Below the pieces are notes generated by a model that saw only the letters and a list, made by a program, of their open reading frames with translations, did not search any database and had not been told where the DNA came from. From an uncultured Spirochaetaceae bacterium (GTDB lineage Bacteria > Spirochaetota > Spirochaetia > Sphaerochaetales > Sphaerochaetaceae), in assembly GCA_944392965.1 (NCBI GenBank), contig CALXYM010000002.1:1-64000 (forward strand): DNA of 64,000 nt, written 5' to 3'. This document shows, in pieces, positions 18,820-28,260 of this stretch; position 1 is the first letter of the stretch; each line of letters begins with the position of its first letter. The translations under genes and the position numbers were made by a program.

Positions 18820-19920
18820 ATGAATTTATTAAATATTAATTGCAATTATTATGGTTCTCATTTACATGAGGATTGGGCCAAATCTTTACAAACTTATGGA
18901 ATAAGTACTACTTTTTTTGTACCAGTTGCATATACTTTCAGCGAAACAACCGTCAAAAAAAAAGTTATAACATCAAAATGTTTTAACAAATTTGACCGTA
19001 TTTCCTTTTTTACGAAACAAAAAAAAATATACAGAGCATTATTGCAAACAGGCCAAATCAAAAAATTTGATTTCATATATGGGAATACATTATTTAGTGA
19101 TGGCAATATTGCATATATGTTAAAGAAAGAATTCAACATCCCTTATGCTGTCGCCGTTAGGAATACGGATATCAATGCTTTTTTGAAATACAAACCATGG
19201 TTATCGAAGCAAGGCCAAAAAATACTTGAAGAATCGGACGGGATAATATTTATATCAAAAATATATAAAGAAATATTCTTTGATAAATATATTCCTTCTG
19301 CAAAAGAAAAAGAACTTAATAAAAAGACTTATATTATACCTAATGCTATCGATAATTTCTGGATTGAGAATTGCGTATCCAAGCCACATGAAATATCAAA
19401 AAAAGAAAAAGAGTTAAACCTGATATTTGTAGGAAGAATTGATCAAAACAAGAACATAAAAACAATTCAGAAAGCTATGAATATACTTAGACATCAGGGA
19501 ATTTATTGTACATTAAAAATAATAGGACCTATTTCCGATTATGGTGTTTTTAAAACGATTGTGAAAGATAGTCATACAATATATAAAGAAAAAATGCCGA
19601 AAGAACTGTTAATCAATGAATATAGAAATTCTGATATTTATGTCATGCCATCATTTACCGAAACTTTTGGACTAGTCTATGTAGAAGCAATGAGTCAAGG
19701 CCTTCCTGTAATATACACTAAGCAACAAGGCTTTGATGGTTTTTTTGAGGAAGGAGAAGTTGGTTTTTCAGTGAATAGTAAATCTTCACAAAGTGTAGCA
19801 AATGCAATATTGAAATGTCTCCATGGATATACAGAAAGAAGCAAAAGATGCATAGAAAAAGCTAAACTATTTAATTGGGAATCAATCTCTAAAATGTATT
19901 ATGAAGCCTTTACTAAATAA
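18820..19920 (+). CDS. GT4 glycosyltransferase
   Basis: A 366-residue GT-B enzyme. The donor domain has LIFVGRIDQNKNI (around 203-215) and the EX7E motif in PSFTETFGLVYVEAMSQGLP. The N-terminal half (MNLLNINCNYYGSHLHEDWAKSL) lacks the glycine-rich GGAE motif seen in many GT4 proteins. It presumably adds an internal sugar to the repeat unit. No ribosome site is clear. It lies 53 bp after the dehydrogenase and 17 bp before the polymerase-like gene. Confidence 0.82.
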   Translation: MNLLNINCNYYGSHLHEDWAKSLQTYGISTTFFVPVAYTFSETTVKKKVITSKCFNKFDRISFFTKQKKIYRALLQTGQIKKFDFIYGNTLFSDGNIAYMLKKEFNIPYAVAVRNTDINAFLKYKPWLSKQGQKILEESDGIIFISKIYKEIFFDKYIPSAKEKELNKKTYIIPNAIDNFWIENCVSKPHEISKKEKELNLIFVGRIDQNKNIKTIQKAMNILRHQGIYCTLKIIGPISDYGVFKTIVKDSHTIYKEKMPKELLINEYRNSDIYVMPSFTETFGLVYVEAMSQGLPVIYTKQQGFDGFFEEGEVGFSVNSKSSQSVANAILKCLHGYTERSKRCIEKAKLFNWESISKMYYEAFTK

Positions 19921-19937
19921 AAACTGACTGATAATAA

Positions 19938-21251
19938 ATGAAAAATAAATTAAAAAAAGAAAATATATATGCATTAATATTCTCAATTATGTATAGAATT
20001 GCTGTCGACTGGGGGTATTTTAATTTCTGTATAAAACGATATGATTATTATGGATTCATAGATAATAGAACTATTTATAGCTTTTTAGCATCATGGTTAT
20101 TATTTTTTTTATTATATCCAGTATTTAATAGCATGTTATACTCGGGGAATAAACACATTTCTTCTATCATACTTACTGTATTATATGGCCTAATGTATAT
20201 TCCATTTACAACATGTGTTTATGCTGGAATATTAACTATAAAATATATAATATTGAATCTTGTTTATTGGACTATTTTGATGATCTTTGGCTTATCAAAA
20301 TTGAAAAAAAGAATTCGGCCATTACCCAAAATACGAATTGATAAATGGAAAATAAATAATACCTTTTTAACATTTATTAGCATCACTTCATTAATTTTGG
20401 TTTTTTTTGTATGGGGATATTATGGCAAATTCAGATTAAATTTTAATGTATTCAATATTTATAACTTAAGAGTTGCAGCCCGAAACTACAATATGACTAC
20501 TTTTGTCACTTATATTTTCAAATGGACAAGAGCAATTAATCCTATTCTCCTTGCATATTGCTTAGTAAATAACAAATATTTATCAGCTACATGTTTTTTT
20601 ATAGCCCAACTTGTAAGTTTTAATGTAGATGGTTTAAAATCCACACTATTTATGCCTTTTGTAGTACTGGTAATAGTAAAATTTTACAACAAAATTCCAA
20701 TAGATAAAATAAAATATTGGATAATTTATGGTTTGACTTGTGTAAGTATTGTGGGCGTATTTGAATTAGAATTTCTTAATTCATCATATATCATAGAATT
20801 ATTTACTCGTCGAGTATCTATTTTAACAAATTATATTTGCGACTGTTATTGTAGATTCTTTTCAGATAATCCTCCCGATTATTTTAGGGGAACATTGCTT
20901 AGGCCTCTAGGTATAGAAAGTCCATATTATGATATTGGAAAAATAATTGGAGATAAATATATCCATGCTGGAATGAATTGTAATAGTGGCCTATTTTCAG
21001 ATGCAATTGCAAATCTTGGTATAATAGGTTGCTTTATAATGCCTATAATAGTAGTTGAAGTTCTTCATATTTTAGATCGAAGCTCAATAAACATTGATAG
21101 ACGAATTACCATAGCTTCTGGATTATATATTTCTTATTTATTACTAAGTTCTTTTTTATCTACTGTACTCATTACACATGGATTATTGATATCAATATTA
21201 CTATTTTGGATGATGAATGATCAACAAAAGGAAATCAAATATGAAATATAA
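19938..21251 (+). CDS. wzy: Wzy-like polysaccharide polymerase
   Basis: A 437-residue membrane protein with about 10-12 hydrophobic segments and a large soluble loop around residues 290-350 (CRFFSDNPPDYFRGTLLRPLG). Its topology, length, AT-rich composition and position before a flippase gene fit the repeat-unit polymerase of the right-hand locus. Family motifs are weak. Its last 11 nt overlap the flippase gene if that starts at 21241. Confidence 0.68.
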   Translation: MKNKLKKENIYALIFSIMYRIAVDWGYFNFCIKRYDYYGFIDNRTIYSFLASWLLFFLLYPVFNSMLYSGNKHISSIILTVLYGLMYIPFTTCVYAGILTIKYIILNLVYWTILMIFGLSKLKKRIRPLPKIRIDKWKINNTFLTFISITSLILVFFVWGYYGKFRLNFNVFNIYNLRVAARNYNMTTFVTYIFKWTRAINPILLAYCLVNNKYLSATCFFIAQLVSFNVDGLKSTLFMPFVVLVIVKFYNKIPIDKIKYWIIYGLTCVSIVGVFELEFLNSSYIIELFTRRVSILTNYICDCYCRFFSDNPPDYFRGTLLRPLGIESPYYDIGKIIGDKYIHAGMNCNSGLFSDAIANLGIIGCFIMPIIVVEVLHILDRSSINIDRRITIASGLYISYLLLSSFLSTVLITHGLLISILLFWMMNDQQKEIKYEI

Positions 21252-22446
21252 AAAAGTTATATTTGACATATTTCTAAACCTTGGTTCTGCTACAATCTCA
21301 ACGTTTGTTCTTCAACTGATGATATTGCCAGCAATTGCCAATCATATGAGCGACGAACAATATGGAATGCTTGTTACAATTTTAGCACTCTTAAACGTAA
21401 TTCCAGCTACACTTGGAAATGTACTCAACAATATCAGATTAATATCAGATAGAGGCACCCCAAAGAGCGGAAATTACAATCTATTGTTAATCATACTTAG
21501 TGTATTTAATATTATAATCATTGCTTGCATAGATTTTTTTTATGAAAAAAATATATCACTTATAAACTTATTTCTTACCCTTTTGGCTTCTGTTATTTGG
21601 CTTATGCAAGAATACTATGTTGTAACATTTCGATTACAAATTAATTATACGGAAGTATTGATCTGTAACATTATTCTTGTTCTTGGTTATAGTATTGGTT
21701 ATGTTTTATTTCTAATCCATGGCTATTGGCAGCATATATACATACTAGGAAAGCTATTATCACTTATTTATATTCTAAGAAAAAGTCCACTAAAAAAAGA
21801 AGGAATCCGAAGAGATAAAAATTTTAACTATCTAGCAAAAGAGACCGGGTTATTAAGTATATCTAATATACTAACTAGGATAACGATATATGCTGATAAA
21901 TTATTAATTTTTCCTATTTTAGGAGGTACAACTGTAGCTATTTATTATGCGGCAACACTTTTAGGAAAAGTTGTTTCTATTGTGATTATACCCATTAGTA
22001 GTGTAATGTTAACTTACTTATCAAGACTAGATACGAAAAATGATTTTTTATTTAAAAATACTCTTATTTGTAGTTCTATCATTTGCTTTATTGGCTATAT
22101 TTTCTGTTTAGTAATTACAAAACCAATACTTTCGTTTCTATATCCCAGGTTTGTAAAAGATGCTATGCAATTCATCCCAATCACTACGATAACGATGGTG
22201 ATTACATCATTAATTACCATTATAAATCCTTTTGTCCTAAAATTTTTCGAAATGAAATGGCAAATTGTTATTAATGCCGTATACGTATTGATATACGTTT
22301 TATGTTCAATGGTATTACTTCATTACTGGGGATTATTCGGATTCTGTCTAGGTTCTTTAGTGGCTACCTGTTGTAAATTAATCACTCTTCTTTTTATTTA
22401 CTACTTTGTTTCCACAGAAAAAAATGTCTTCAATACAAAAACATAG
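21241..22446 (+). CDS. wzx: Wzx-like flippase (right locus)
   Basis: I start this at the ATG at 21241 (401 residues), because AAGGAA lies 7 nt upstream; an in-frame ATG at 21217 lacks a site. The protein has about 11-12 membrane helices, with the LQLMILPAIANHMSDEQYGMLVTILAL segment near the N-terminus typical of polysaccharide flippases. It would flip the undecaprenyl-linked repeat unit made by the right locus. At 401 residues it is somewhat short for the family (usually 420-480). It is followed by 157 bp of AT-rich spacer before the GDP-sugar module. Confidence 0.8.
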   Translation: MKYKKVIFDIFLNLGSATISTFVLQLMILPAIANHMSDEQYGMLVTILALLNVIPATLGNVLNNIRLISDRGTPKSGNYNLLLIILSVFNIIIIACIDFFYEKNISLINLFLTLLASVIWLMQEYYVVTFRLQINYTEVLICNIILVLGYSIGYVLFLIHGYWQHIYILGKLLSLIYILRKSPLKKEGIRRDKNFNYLAKETGLLSISNILTRITIYADKLLIFPILGGTTVAIYYAATLLGKVVSIVIIPISSVMLTYLSRLDTKNDFLFKNTLICSSIICFIGYIFCLVITKPILSFLYPRFVKDAMQFIPITTITMVITSLITIINPFVLKFFEMKWQIVINAVYVLIYVLCSMVLLHYWGLFGFCLGSLVATCCKLITLLFIYYFVSTEKNVFNTKT

Positions 22447-22603
22447 TTTAAATTATAATCCAAACAGATTAATGCATAACAATTGAATAGCGGTAAAAAC
22501 TTATAAATATAATGATTAAATAAATATCCCATACGGAAAAAATTTTAGTGAAAGCTTCATAAAATAGAAAATACAGGAAATACCATCTTATAAGGAATAT
22601 GTA

Positions 22604-23482
22604 ATGAAAATTGTAAAAGTAAAAGGTGGTTTAGGAAATCAGTTATTTCAATATTCGTTTGCTCTTTTATTGCAGAAAATAACTAATGATATCGTAAAAC
22701 TTGACTTAACATCATTTAATTTCTCTCAATCTGATTCAATCCGTAAACCTAGATTATTAAAATTTCAAATACCTTTACAGATAGCGACTAATGAAGAAAT
22801 AAAGCAATTTTGTATCCTAAATCATTCTGATAGGATGACAACAAATAAATATCGTCTAAAAATTATATTTGAAGCTATCTTCAATAAAAAATACTACTTT
22901 GAAAAAAGTAGAGAATATACTAATCCGTCATTGATATCTAATTACTCCTATTATGATGGTTATTGGCAATCTTGGAAAAATGTACAACTTGTTTGGGATG
23001 ACCTATCTCCTTTATTAATTCCGCAAACTCCTCTTAATGAGGAAACAAATGCAATGATACAAAAAGTAAAAACAGAAGATTCTGTTTTCATCGGAATAAG
23101 GAGAGGCGATTATTTGAAATACGCATCTCATTATGGAAATATAGGTAACAAATATTATCAAAATTCGATAAACTATATGTGTAAAAAAATTCCGACACCT
23201 AAATTTTATATTTTTTCAAATGATATTGAATGGGTAAAATCAAACATGAATTTTGATCAAAAAGTAACTTATTTTGATAACAAGAATGGAATTGATGATT
23301 TTGAGGAGCTATTTATAATGGCATCTTGTAAACATGCAATTATTCCCAATAGTACCTTTCATTGGTGGGGAGCTAGAATGATTTCTAACCCAGAAAAAAT
23401 AGTTATTTGCCCCGAAAAATGGTTTGCTGATAACAAAAAAATAGACATCATTCCGCCTTCTTGGATACGAATTCCAGTTTAA
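22604..23482 (+). CDS. GT11 alpha-1,2-fucosyltransferase-type enzyme (possibly colitosyltransferase)
   Basis: A 292-residue GT11 enzyme. The N-terminal GGLGNQLFQYSFALLL (8-23), the GDP-binding motif GIRRGDY (about 163-169) and the NSTFHWWGA segment near the C-terminus are the standard landmarks. The position before IRRGD is Gly, where many family members have His. It uses a GDP-activated 6-deoxyhexose. Because the following genes look like a colitose pathway, the donor may be GDP-L-colitose rather than GDP-L-fucose. AAGGA lies 9 nt before the ATG. It starts the GDP-sugar module after a 157-bp gap. Confidence 0.85.
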   Translation: MKIVKVKGGLGNQLFQYSFALLLQKITNDIVKLDLTSFNFSQSDSIRKPRLLKFQIPLQIATNEEIKQFCILNHSDRMTTNKYRLKIIFEAIFNKKYYFEKSREYTNPSLISNYSYYDGYWQSWKNVQLVWDDLSPLLIPQTPLNEETNAMIQKVKTEDSVFIGIRRGDYLKYASHYGNIGNKYYQNSINYMCKKIPTPKFYIFSNDIEWVKSNMNFDQKVTYFDNKNGIDDFEELFIMASCKHAIIPNSTFHWWGARMISNPEKIVICPEKWFADNKKIDIIPPSWIRIPV

Positions 23483-23548
23483 CTTTTCAATTTATAATTT
23501 TGCTCCACGACATTTTAAGCGCAATCAAAATCTTAAAAAGGATAATAT

Positions 23549-24487
23549 ATGATCGAGAAAACATCAAAAATATATATAGCAGGCCATAATGGGATGGCAG
23601 GCTCGGCAATTTACCGAAAATTAAAAGAAAAAGGTTACTATAATTTTGTCGTAAGATCTTCTAAAGAATTAGATTTAACATCACAAATAGATGTCGAAAT
23701 GTTTTTTAAAAAAGAAAAGCCAGATATTGTTATTTTAGCCGCAGCAAAAGTTGGGGGAATAATGGCAAATATCCAATCTCCTGCTACATTTCTATATGAT
23801 AATTTAATGATTCAAAGCAATGTCATTAATTCTGCTTATAAAAATGGAGTAAAAAAACTTGTATTTTTAGGCTCTTCCTGTATTTATCCCCGTGATTGTC
23901 CGCAACCAATGAAAGAAGAATACCTTATGGATGGAAAAGTAGAGCCAACGAATGAAAGTTATGCTATTGCCAAAATCGCTGGAATGAAAATGTGTGAAAT
24001 GTATAATCGGCAGTATGGAACAGATTTTATTAGTATAATGCCATGCAATCTTTACGGCATAGGGGATAACTTTGATCCCTTACGATCCCATGTAGTAGCT
24101 GCAACTATTAGAAAAATTCACGAAGCAAAAATAAGTAACTCTTCCACAGTTACCATCTGGGGAACAGGAAAGGCAAGAAGGGAATTATTATTTGTAGACG
24201 ACATGGCTGATGCCTGTGTTTTTCTCTTGGAAACATACTCAGGTAACGAGTTCTTCAATGTAGGATCTGGATTTGATGTATCAATTTCAGAACTTTCCTT
24301 ACTGATAAAAGAGATTGTTGGTTATCATGGTGATTTGGTATATGACACAACAAAACCAGATGGTATGCCCCAGAAGTTAATGGATTGCAGTAAATTAACA
24401 CAAAAAGGTTGGTCATACAAGACTGATTTAAGAAGCGGATTAGAAAAAACATATAAGTGGTTTCTTAAGAATTATGCGAACAATTAA
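23549..24487 (+). CDS. fcl: GDP-L-fucose synthase / GDP-L-colitose synthase-like SDR
   Basis: A 312-residue SDR epimerase-reductase of the Fcl/WcaG family. NADP-binding GHNGMAG is at 12-18, and the SSCIYP segment (S109, C111) and Y138-x3-K142 form the active site. Fcl converts GDP-4-keto-6-deoxymannose to GDP-L-fucose. ColC, its close relative, makes GDP-L-colitose from the 3-deoxy intermediate. The two cannot be told apart by eye. With a ColD-like gene two steps downstream, the ColC role is at least as likely. AAAGGAT lies 6-7 nt before the ATG. Confidence 0.88.
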   Translation: MIEKTSKIYIAGHNGMAGSAIYRKLKEKGYYNFVVRSSKELDLTSQIDVEMFFKKEKPDIVILAAAKVGGIMANIQSPATFLYDNLMIQSNVINSAYKNGVKKLVFLGSSCIYPRDCPQPMKEEYLMDGKVEPTNESYAIAKIAGMKMCEMYNRQYGTDFISIMPCNLYGIGDNFDPLRSHVVAATIRKIHEAKISNSSTVTIWGTGKARRELLFVDDMADACVFLLETYSGNEFFNVGSGFDVSISELSLLIKEIVGYHGDLVYDTTKPDGMPQKLMDCSKLTQKGWSYKTDLRSGLEKTYKWFLKNYANN

Positions 24488-24505
24488 GTATTTTAGAGGT
24501 ATTCA

Positions 24506-25552
24506 ATGAAAAAAGCACTTATTACAGGCATTACAGGCCAAGATGGTTCCTATTTAGCAGAATTGTTATTGGACAAAGGTTATGAAGTTAACGGCATTAT
24601 ACGGCGTGCGTCCATTGCTAATACTTCGCGTATTGCACATATAAAAGAAAGAATTATTCTTCATGATGGTGATCTTACAGACTCATCGTCATTAGTTCGG
24701 ATTATTAATAAGGTACAGCCAGATGAAATCTATAATTTAGCAGCACAAAGTCATGTCCAAGTTTCTTTTGATGTGCCAGAATACTCTGGAGATGTAGATG
24801 CTCTTGGTGTATTAAGGATTCTTGAAGCATGTAGAATCCTTGGACTTCAGACAAAGACAAAGATTTATCAGGCATCAACATCGGAACTATATGGGAAAGT
24901 TGAGGAAATTCCTCAAAGCGAAACAACACCATTTCACCCATATTCTCCCTACGCTGTTGCAAAACAATATGGGTTCTGGATTGTAAAAGAGTATAGGGAA
25001 GCATATGGAATGTTTGCAGTCAATGGAATCCTTTTCAATCACGAATCAGAAAGAAGAGGAGAAAACTTCGTAACTCGAAAAATCACTCTTGCAGCAGGTA
25101 GAATTGCGGAAGGATTACAAGATCATCTGGAATTAGGGAATCTAGACTCTCTTAGAGATTGGGGCTATGCAAAGGATTACGTAGAATGCATGTGGTTAAT
25201 GCTTCAACATGAAAAACCAGAAGATTTTGTTATTGCAACAGGAGTTCAGCACACCGTAAGAGATTTCGTAGAAAAAGCATTTGCTGTAAATGGAATAAAA
25301 ATTTGTTGGAAAGGTACAGGTATCAAGGAACAGGGATATGATGCAAAGTCAGGGAAAATGCTTATATGTGTAAATCCCCTATGGTTTAGGCCTACAGATG
25401 TCGATAACCTTCTAGGAAATCCCCAAAAAGCAAAAGAAATACTACAATGGAATCCACAAAAAACAACATATGAAGAACTTGTAAAGATAATGGCAGAACA
25501 TGACAGAGCTCTGGCCAGAAAAGAAAAAGCATTAAAAATAAGTATTAATTAG
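24506..25552 (+). CDS. gmd: GDP-mannose 4,6-dehydratase
   Basis: A 348-residue SDR that dehydrates GDP-D-mannose to GDP-4-keto-6-deoxy-D-mannose, the shared precursor of GDP-fucose, GDP-colitose and GDP-perosamine. NADP-binding GITGQDG is at 8-14. The catalytic S-T-S-E stretch is at 124-127, and Y149-x3-K153 is in [24 protein letters not shown] is diagnostic of Gmd. Length is normal. GAGGT sits 5 nt before the ATG, and only 18 bp separate it from the Fcl/ColC gene. Confidence 0.93.
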   Translation: MKKALITGITGQDGSYLAELLLDKGYEVNGIIRRASIANTSRIAHIKERIILHDGDLTDSSSLVRIINKVQPDEIYNLAAQSHVQVSFDVPEYSGDVDALGVLRILEACRILGLQTKTKIYQASTSELYGKVEEIPQSETTPFHPYSPYAVAKQYGFWIVKEYREAYGMFAVNGILFNHESERRGENFVTRKITLAAGRIAEGLQDHLELGNLDSLRDWGYAKDYVECMWLMLQHEKPEDFVIATGVQHTVRDFVEKAFAVNGIKICWKGTGIKEQGYDAKSGKMLICVNPLWFRPTDVDNLLGNPQKAKEILQWNPQKTTYEELVKIMAEHDRALARKEKALKISIN

Positions 25553-25563
25553 TGAGGTAAAAA

Positions 25564-26733
25564 ATGGAATACAAACTTTGTGATAATCCATGGAATAATG
25601 AAGAGATTAAAGCTATTCAATCTGTTATAGAGAGTGGAATGTATACGATGGGTGAAAATGTAGCTCAATATGAAAAAAAATTTGCAGAACACTTTGGAAC
25701 CCAATATGCTGTTATGGTTAGTTCTGGGTCTGCTGCTAATTTACTAGCTATTTCGGCATTGGTATATTCCAACAGACTAAAAAGAGGAGCTGAAGTAATT
25801 GTACCTGCCGTTTCTTGGAGTACAACATATGCGCCTCTAGAACAATTCGGCATGAAATTATGCTTTGTAGATATAGATAAAAATACTCTTAATCTGAGTA
25901 TAGAAAATGTTAAACATGCCATCAATCCTAATACTAAAATGATTTTTGCTGTTAATTTGCTGGGTAATTCAAATGAATACGATGAATTAACAAGAATATG
26001 CAAAGAAAATGATATTATCCTGATTGAGGACAATTGTGAATCTCTGGGAGCAAAATACAAAGGGAAATACTTAGGAACAATTGGTTTATTAGGAACATTC
26101 TCTACTTTCTATTCCCATCATATGTGCACAATGGAAGGAGGTATGGTAGTTACGGAAGATAAGCAACTATATGAATATATGTTAGCTATTAGAGCACACG
26201 GATGGACTCGGAATTTGCCTGCAGATAGTACGATCTATGAAAAAAAGAATGATCCATTCTATGAAAGTTTTAACTTTATTGTTCCTGGATATAATTTACG
26301 CCCTCTTGATATGGAAGGGGCAATCGGATTAGCACAGCTGAAAAAAATCGATAAAATGATAGAAAACAGACAATCCAATGCAAAATACTTCCTTGATAAA
26401 ATGAAAAAATACACGAATATTCGAACTCAAAAGGAAATTGGACAATCTTCTTGGTTTGGATTCTCAATAGTATTAACAGAGGATTTAGCCGATAAACGTT
26501 CAGATCTTGTATCCATTCTGAGGGCAGCAAATATTGAATGTAGGCCAATAGTAGCTGGAAATTTCACAAGGAATCCCGTTATAAAATATATGGATTATGT
26601 AATTCCAGAAAGACTAGTAAATGCCGATGAGATACATGATCATGGGTTATTTATCGGGAATCATAGCTGTAATAATAATACTCAAGTAGATTATTTTATC
26701 ACAGTTTTAGATTCGTTTATTTCCTCGCTATAA
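25564..26733 (+). CDS. colD: ColD-like GDP-4-keto-6-deoxymannose 3-dehydratase
   Basis: A 389-residue member of the DegT/AHBA aminotransferase fold. The loop SSGSAANLL (53-61) and the cofactor-contacting D156 (in LIEDNCESLGA) are normal. At the PLP-lysine position the sequence reads YSHHMCTMEGG, so H185 replaces the lysine. Histidine there is the mark of ColD, which uses PMP to remove the C3 hydroxyl rather than transaminate, and of the related RfbH. No RfbH-style iron-sulfur cysteine cluster is evident. Beside gmd and an Fcl/ColC-like gene, GDP-4-keto-3,6-dideoxymannose formation is the natural reading. GAGGT is 6 nt upstream of the ATG. Confidence 0.82.
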   Translation: MEYKLCDNPWNNEEIKAIQSVIESGMYTMGENVAQYEKKFAEHFGTQYAVMVSSGSAANLLAISALVYSNRLKRGAEVIVPAVSWSTTYAPLEQFGMKLCFVDIDKNTLNLSIENVKHAINPNTKMIFAVNLLGNSNEYDELTRICKENDIILIEDNCESLGAKYKGKYLGTIGLLGTFSTFYSHHMCTMEGGMVVTEDKQLYEYMLAIRAHGWTRNLPADSTIYEKKNDPFYESFNFIVPGYNLRPLDMEGAIGLAQLKKIDKMIENRQSNAKYFLDKMKKYTNIRTQKEIGQSSWFGFSIVLTEDLADKRSDLVSILRAANIECRPIVAGNFTRNPVIKYMDYVIPERLVNADEIHDHGLFIGNHSCNNNTQVDYFITVLDSFISSL

Positions 26734-26742
26734 AATAGAAAA

Positions 26743-28062
26743 ATGTCATTGAATTTAATACTTTTATCAGGGGGCTCAGGTAAACGACTATGGCCCCTAT
26801 CAAATGAAATCAGATCAAAACAGTTTATTAAATTTTTAAAAACCAATGATGGAAAATATGAATCAATGGTTCAAAGAGTCTATAGACAAATAATGTCCGT
26901 AGATCCATCTATTCGAATAACGATTGCAACATCAAAAAGTCAAGTTTCTACTATACATAATCAATTAGGAGAAAAAGTAGGGATATCCATAGAACCATAT
27001 AGACGAGACACATTCCCAGCCATTGTACTCGCTAGTGCATATTTATCAGATGTGCAGAATATAGATAAAAACGAAACTGTTGTAGTCTGTCCGGTAGATC
27101 CATTTGTTGAAGACGATTATTTTAAATGCATTAAGGAACTTTCAAAAATCATTGAAACTGGAAAGTCTAACATTGCCCTTATGGGAATCACTCCGACCTA
27201 TCCTAGTGAAAAATACGGGTATATTATTCCTTTTACAGACGATAACGTCAGTTATGTCGCCTCTTTTAAAGAGAAGCCAGATAAAGATATGGCTACCTTT
27301 TATATTAAGCAAGGAGCTCTCTGGAACAGCGGTGTTTTTGCGTTCAAACTTGGATATCTACTAGATACTGCACATAAGCTTTTAACTTTCTCTGATTATA
27401 ATGATCTTTTTGCGAAATATGAATCATTAACTAAAATTAGTTTTGACTATGCAGTCGTAGAAAAAGAACCCAATATACAAGTTTTAAGGTTTTCTGGCAA
27501 ATGGAAAGATATTGGAACTTGGAATACTCTTGCTGAGGCCATGACTGAAAATAATATAGGTAAAGCGATAAGTGAAAATTGCCATAATGTGAATATAATA
27601 AATGAACTCGCCGTCCCTGTCGTTGCAATGGGTGTAAATGATTTAGTCATTTCTGCTTCGCCAGAAGGAATTCTTGTTTCTGATAAAGAACAATCATCAT
27701 ACATAAAACCTATTGTAGATAAAATCGATCAGCAGGTAATGTTTGCTGAAAAATCTTGGGGCAGTTATCAGGTTATTAATATAGAAGATGAAAGCCTTAC
27801 TATAAAAGTAACTCTTAATTCAGGACAATCCATGCGCTATCATAGTCATAAATACAGGGATGAGATATGGATAGTTATATCAGGACAAGGAAAAGTTATT
27901 CTAAATGGAAAAGAACGTATGGCAAAGCCAGGGGATATTATTGAAATAAAAAGATGTGTTTCTCATACAATTCTTGCAAATACCACTATTAAACTTATAG
28001 AAATACAACTCGGGAAAGAAATTAGCGTGGATGATAAAACAATAGAAATTCTTGCACAATAA
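26743..28062 (+). CDS. manC: mannose-1-phosphate guanylyltransferase (ManC/CpsB type)
   Basis: A 439-residue enzyme making GDP-mannose from GTP and mannose-1-phosphate. The nucleotidyltransferase signature LSGGSGKRLWPLS is at 8-20, and FKEKPD and the LWNSGVFAF segment follow. A C-terminal cupin (about 345-439) with HSHKYRDEIWIVISG resembles the phosphomannose isomerase half of bifunctional ManC/XanB enzymes; at 439 residues it is a little shorter than usual. It is the last gene of the right locus, 9 bp after colD, and feeds Gmd. No phosphomannomutase (ManB) is in the window. Confidence 0.92.
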   Translation: MSLNLILLSGGSGKRLWPLSNEIRSKQFIKFLKTNDGKYESMVQRVYRQIMSVDPSIRITIATSKSQVSTIHNQLGEKVGISIEPYRRDTFPAIVLASAYLSDVQNIDKNETVVVCPVDPFVEDDYFKCIKELSKIIETGKSNIALMGITPTYPSEKYGYIIPFTDDNVSYVASFKEKPDKDMATFYIKQGALWNSGVFAFKLGYLLDTAHKLLTFSDYNDLFAKYESLTKISFDYAVVEKEPNIQVLRFSGKWKDIGTWNTLAEAMTENNIGKAISENCHNVNIINELAVPVVAMGVNDLVISASPEGILVSDKEQSSYIKPIVDKIDQQVMFAEKSWGSYQVINIEDESLTIKVTLNSGQSMRYHSHKYRDEIWIVISGQGKVILNGKERMAKPGDIIEIKRCVSHTILANTTIKLIEIQLGKEISVDDKTIEILAQ

Positions 28063-28215
28063 AATTTCTTATAAACAATTTATTATATAATAAAGCATAA
28101 AATAGATTTATATAATTTTATTTTTTTTCAAGATACATAGATAACTCCTTTGCATTTTTTGAATTTTTTCCTTTCTTATCTTTTTTCCTACAAAGACCAG
28201 TTTTATAAAATGATA

Positions 28216-28255
28216 TTCCCTATCCTAAAAATGAAAACATCTATAAGATAGGGAA
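28216..28255. terminator. hairpin between convergent operons
   Basis: TTCCCTATC (28216-28224) and GATAGGGAA (28247-28255) form a 9-bp stem with a 22-nt loop. It lies in the 198-bp gap between manC and the ABC permease, which converge. On the minus strand it is followed by a loose T-rich stretch (ATCATTTTATAAA), not a clean tract, and the plus side has T-runs upstream only. It may act as a weak two-way terminator. Confidence 0.4.
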
Positions 28256-28260
28256 ACAAA

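Noticed and set aside
25564-26733. GDP-perosamine synthase (ordinary aminotransferase)
   Set aside because: The lysine required for transamination is replaced by histidine, which favours the ColD dehydratase.
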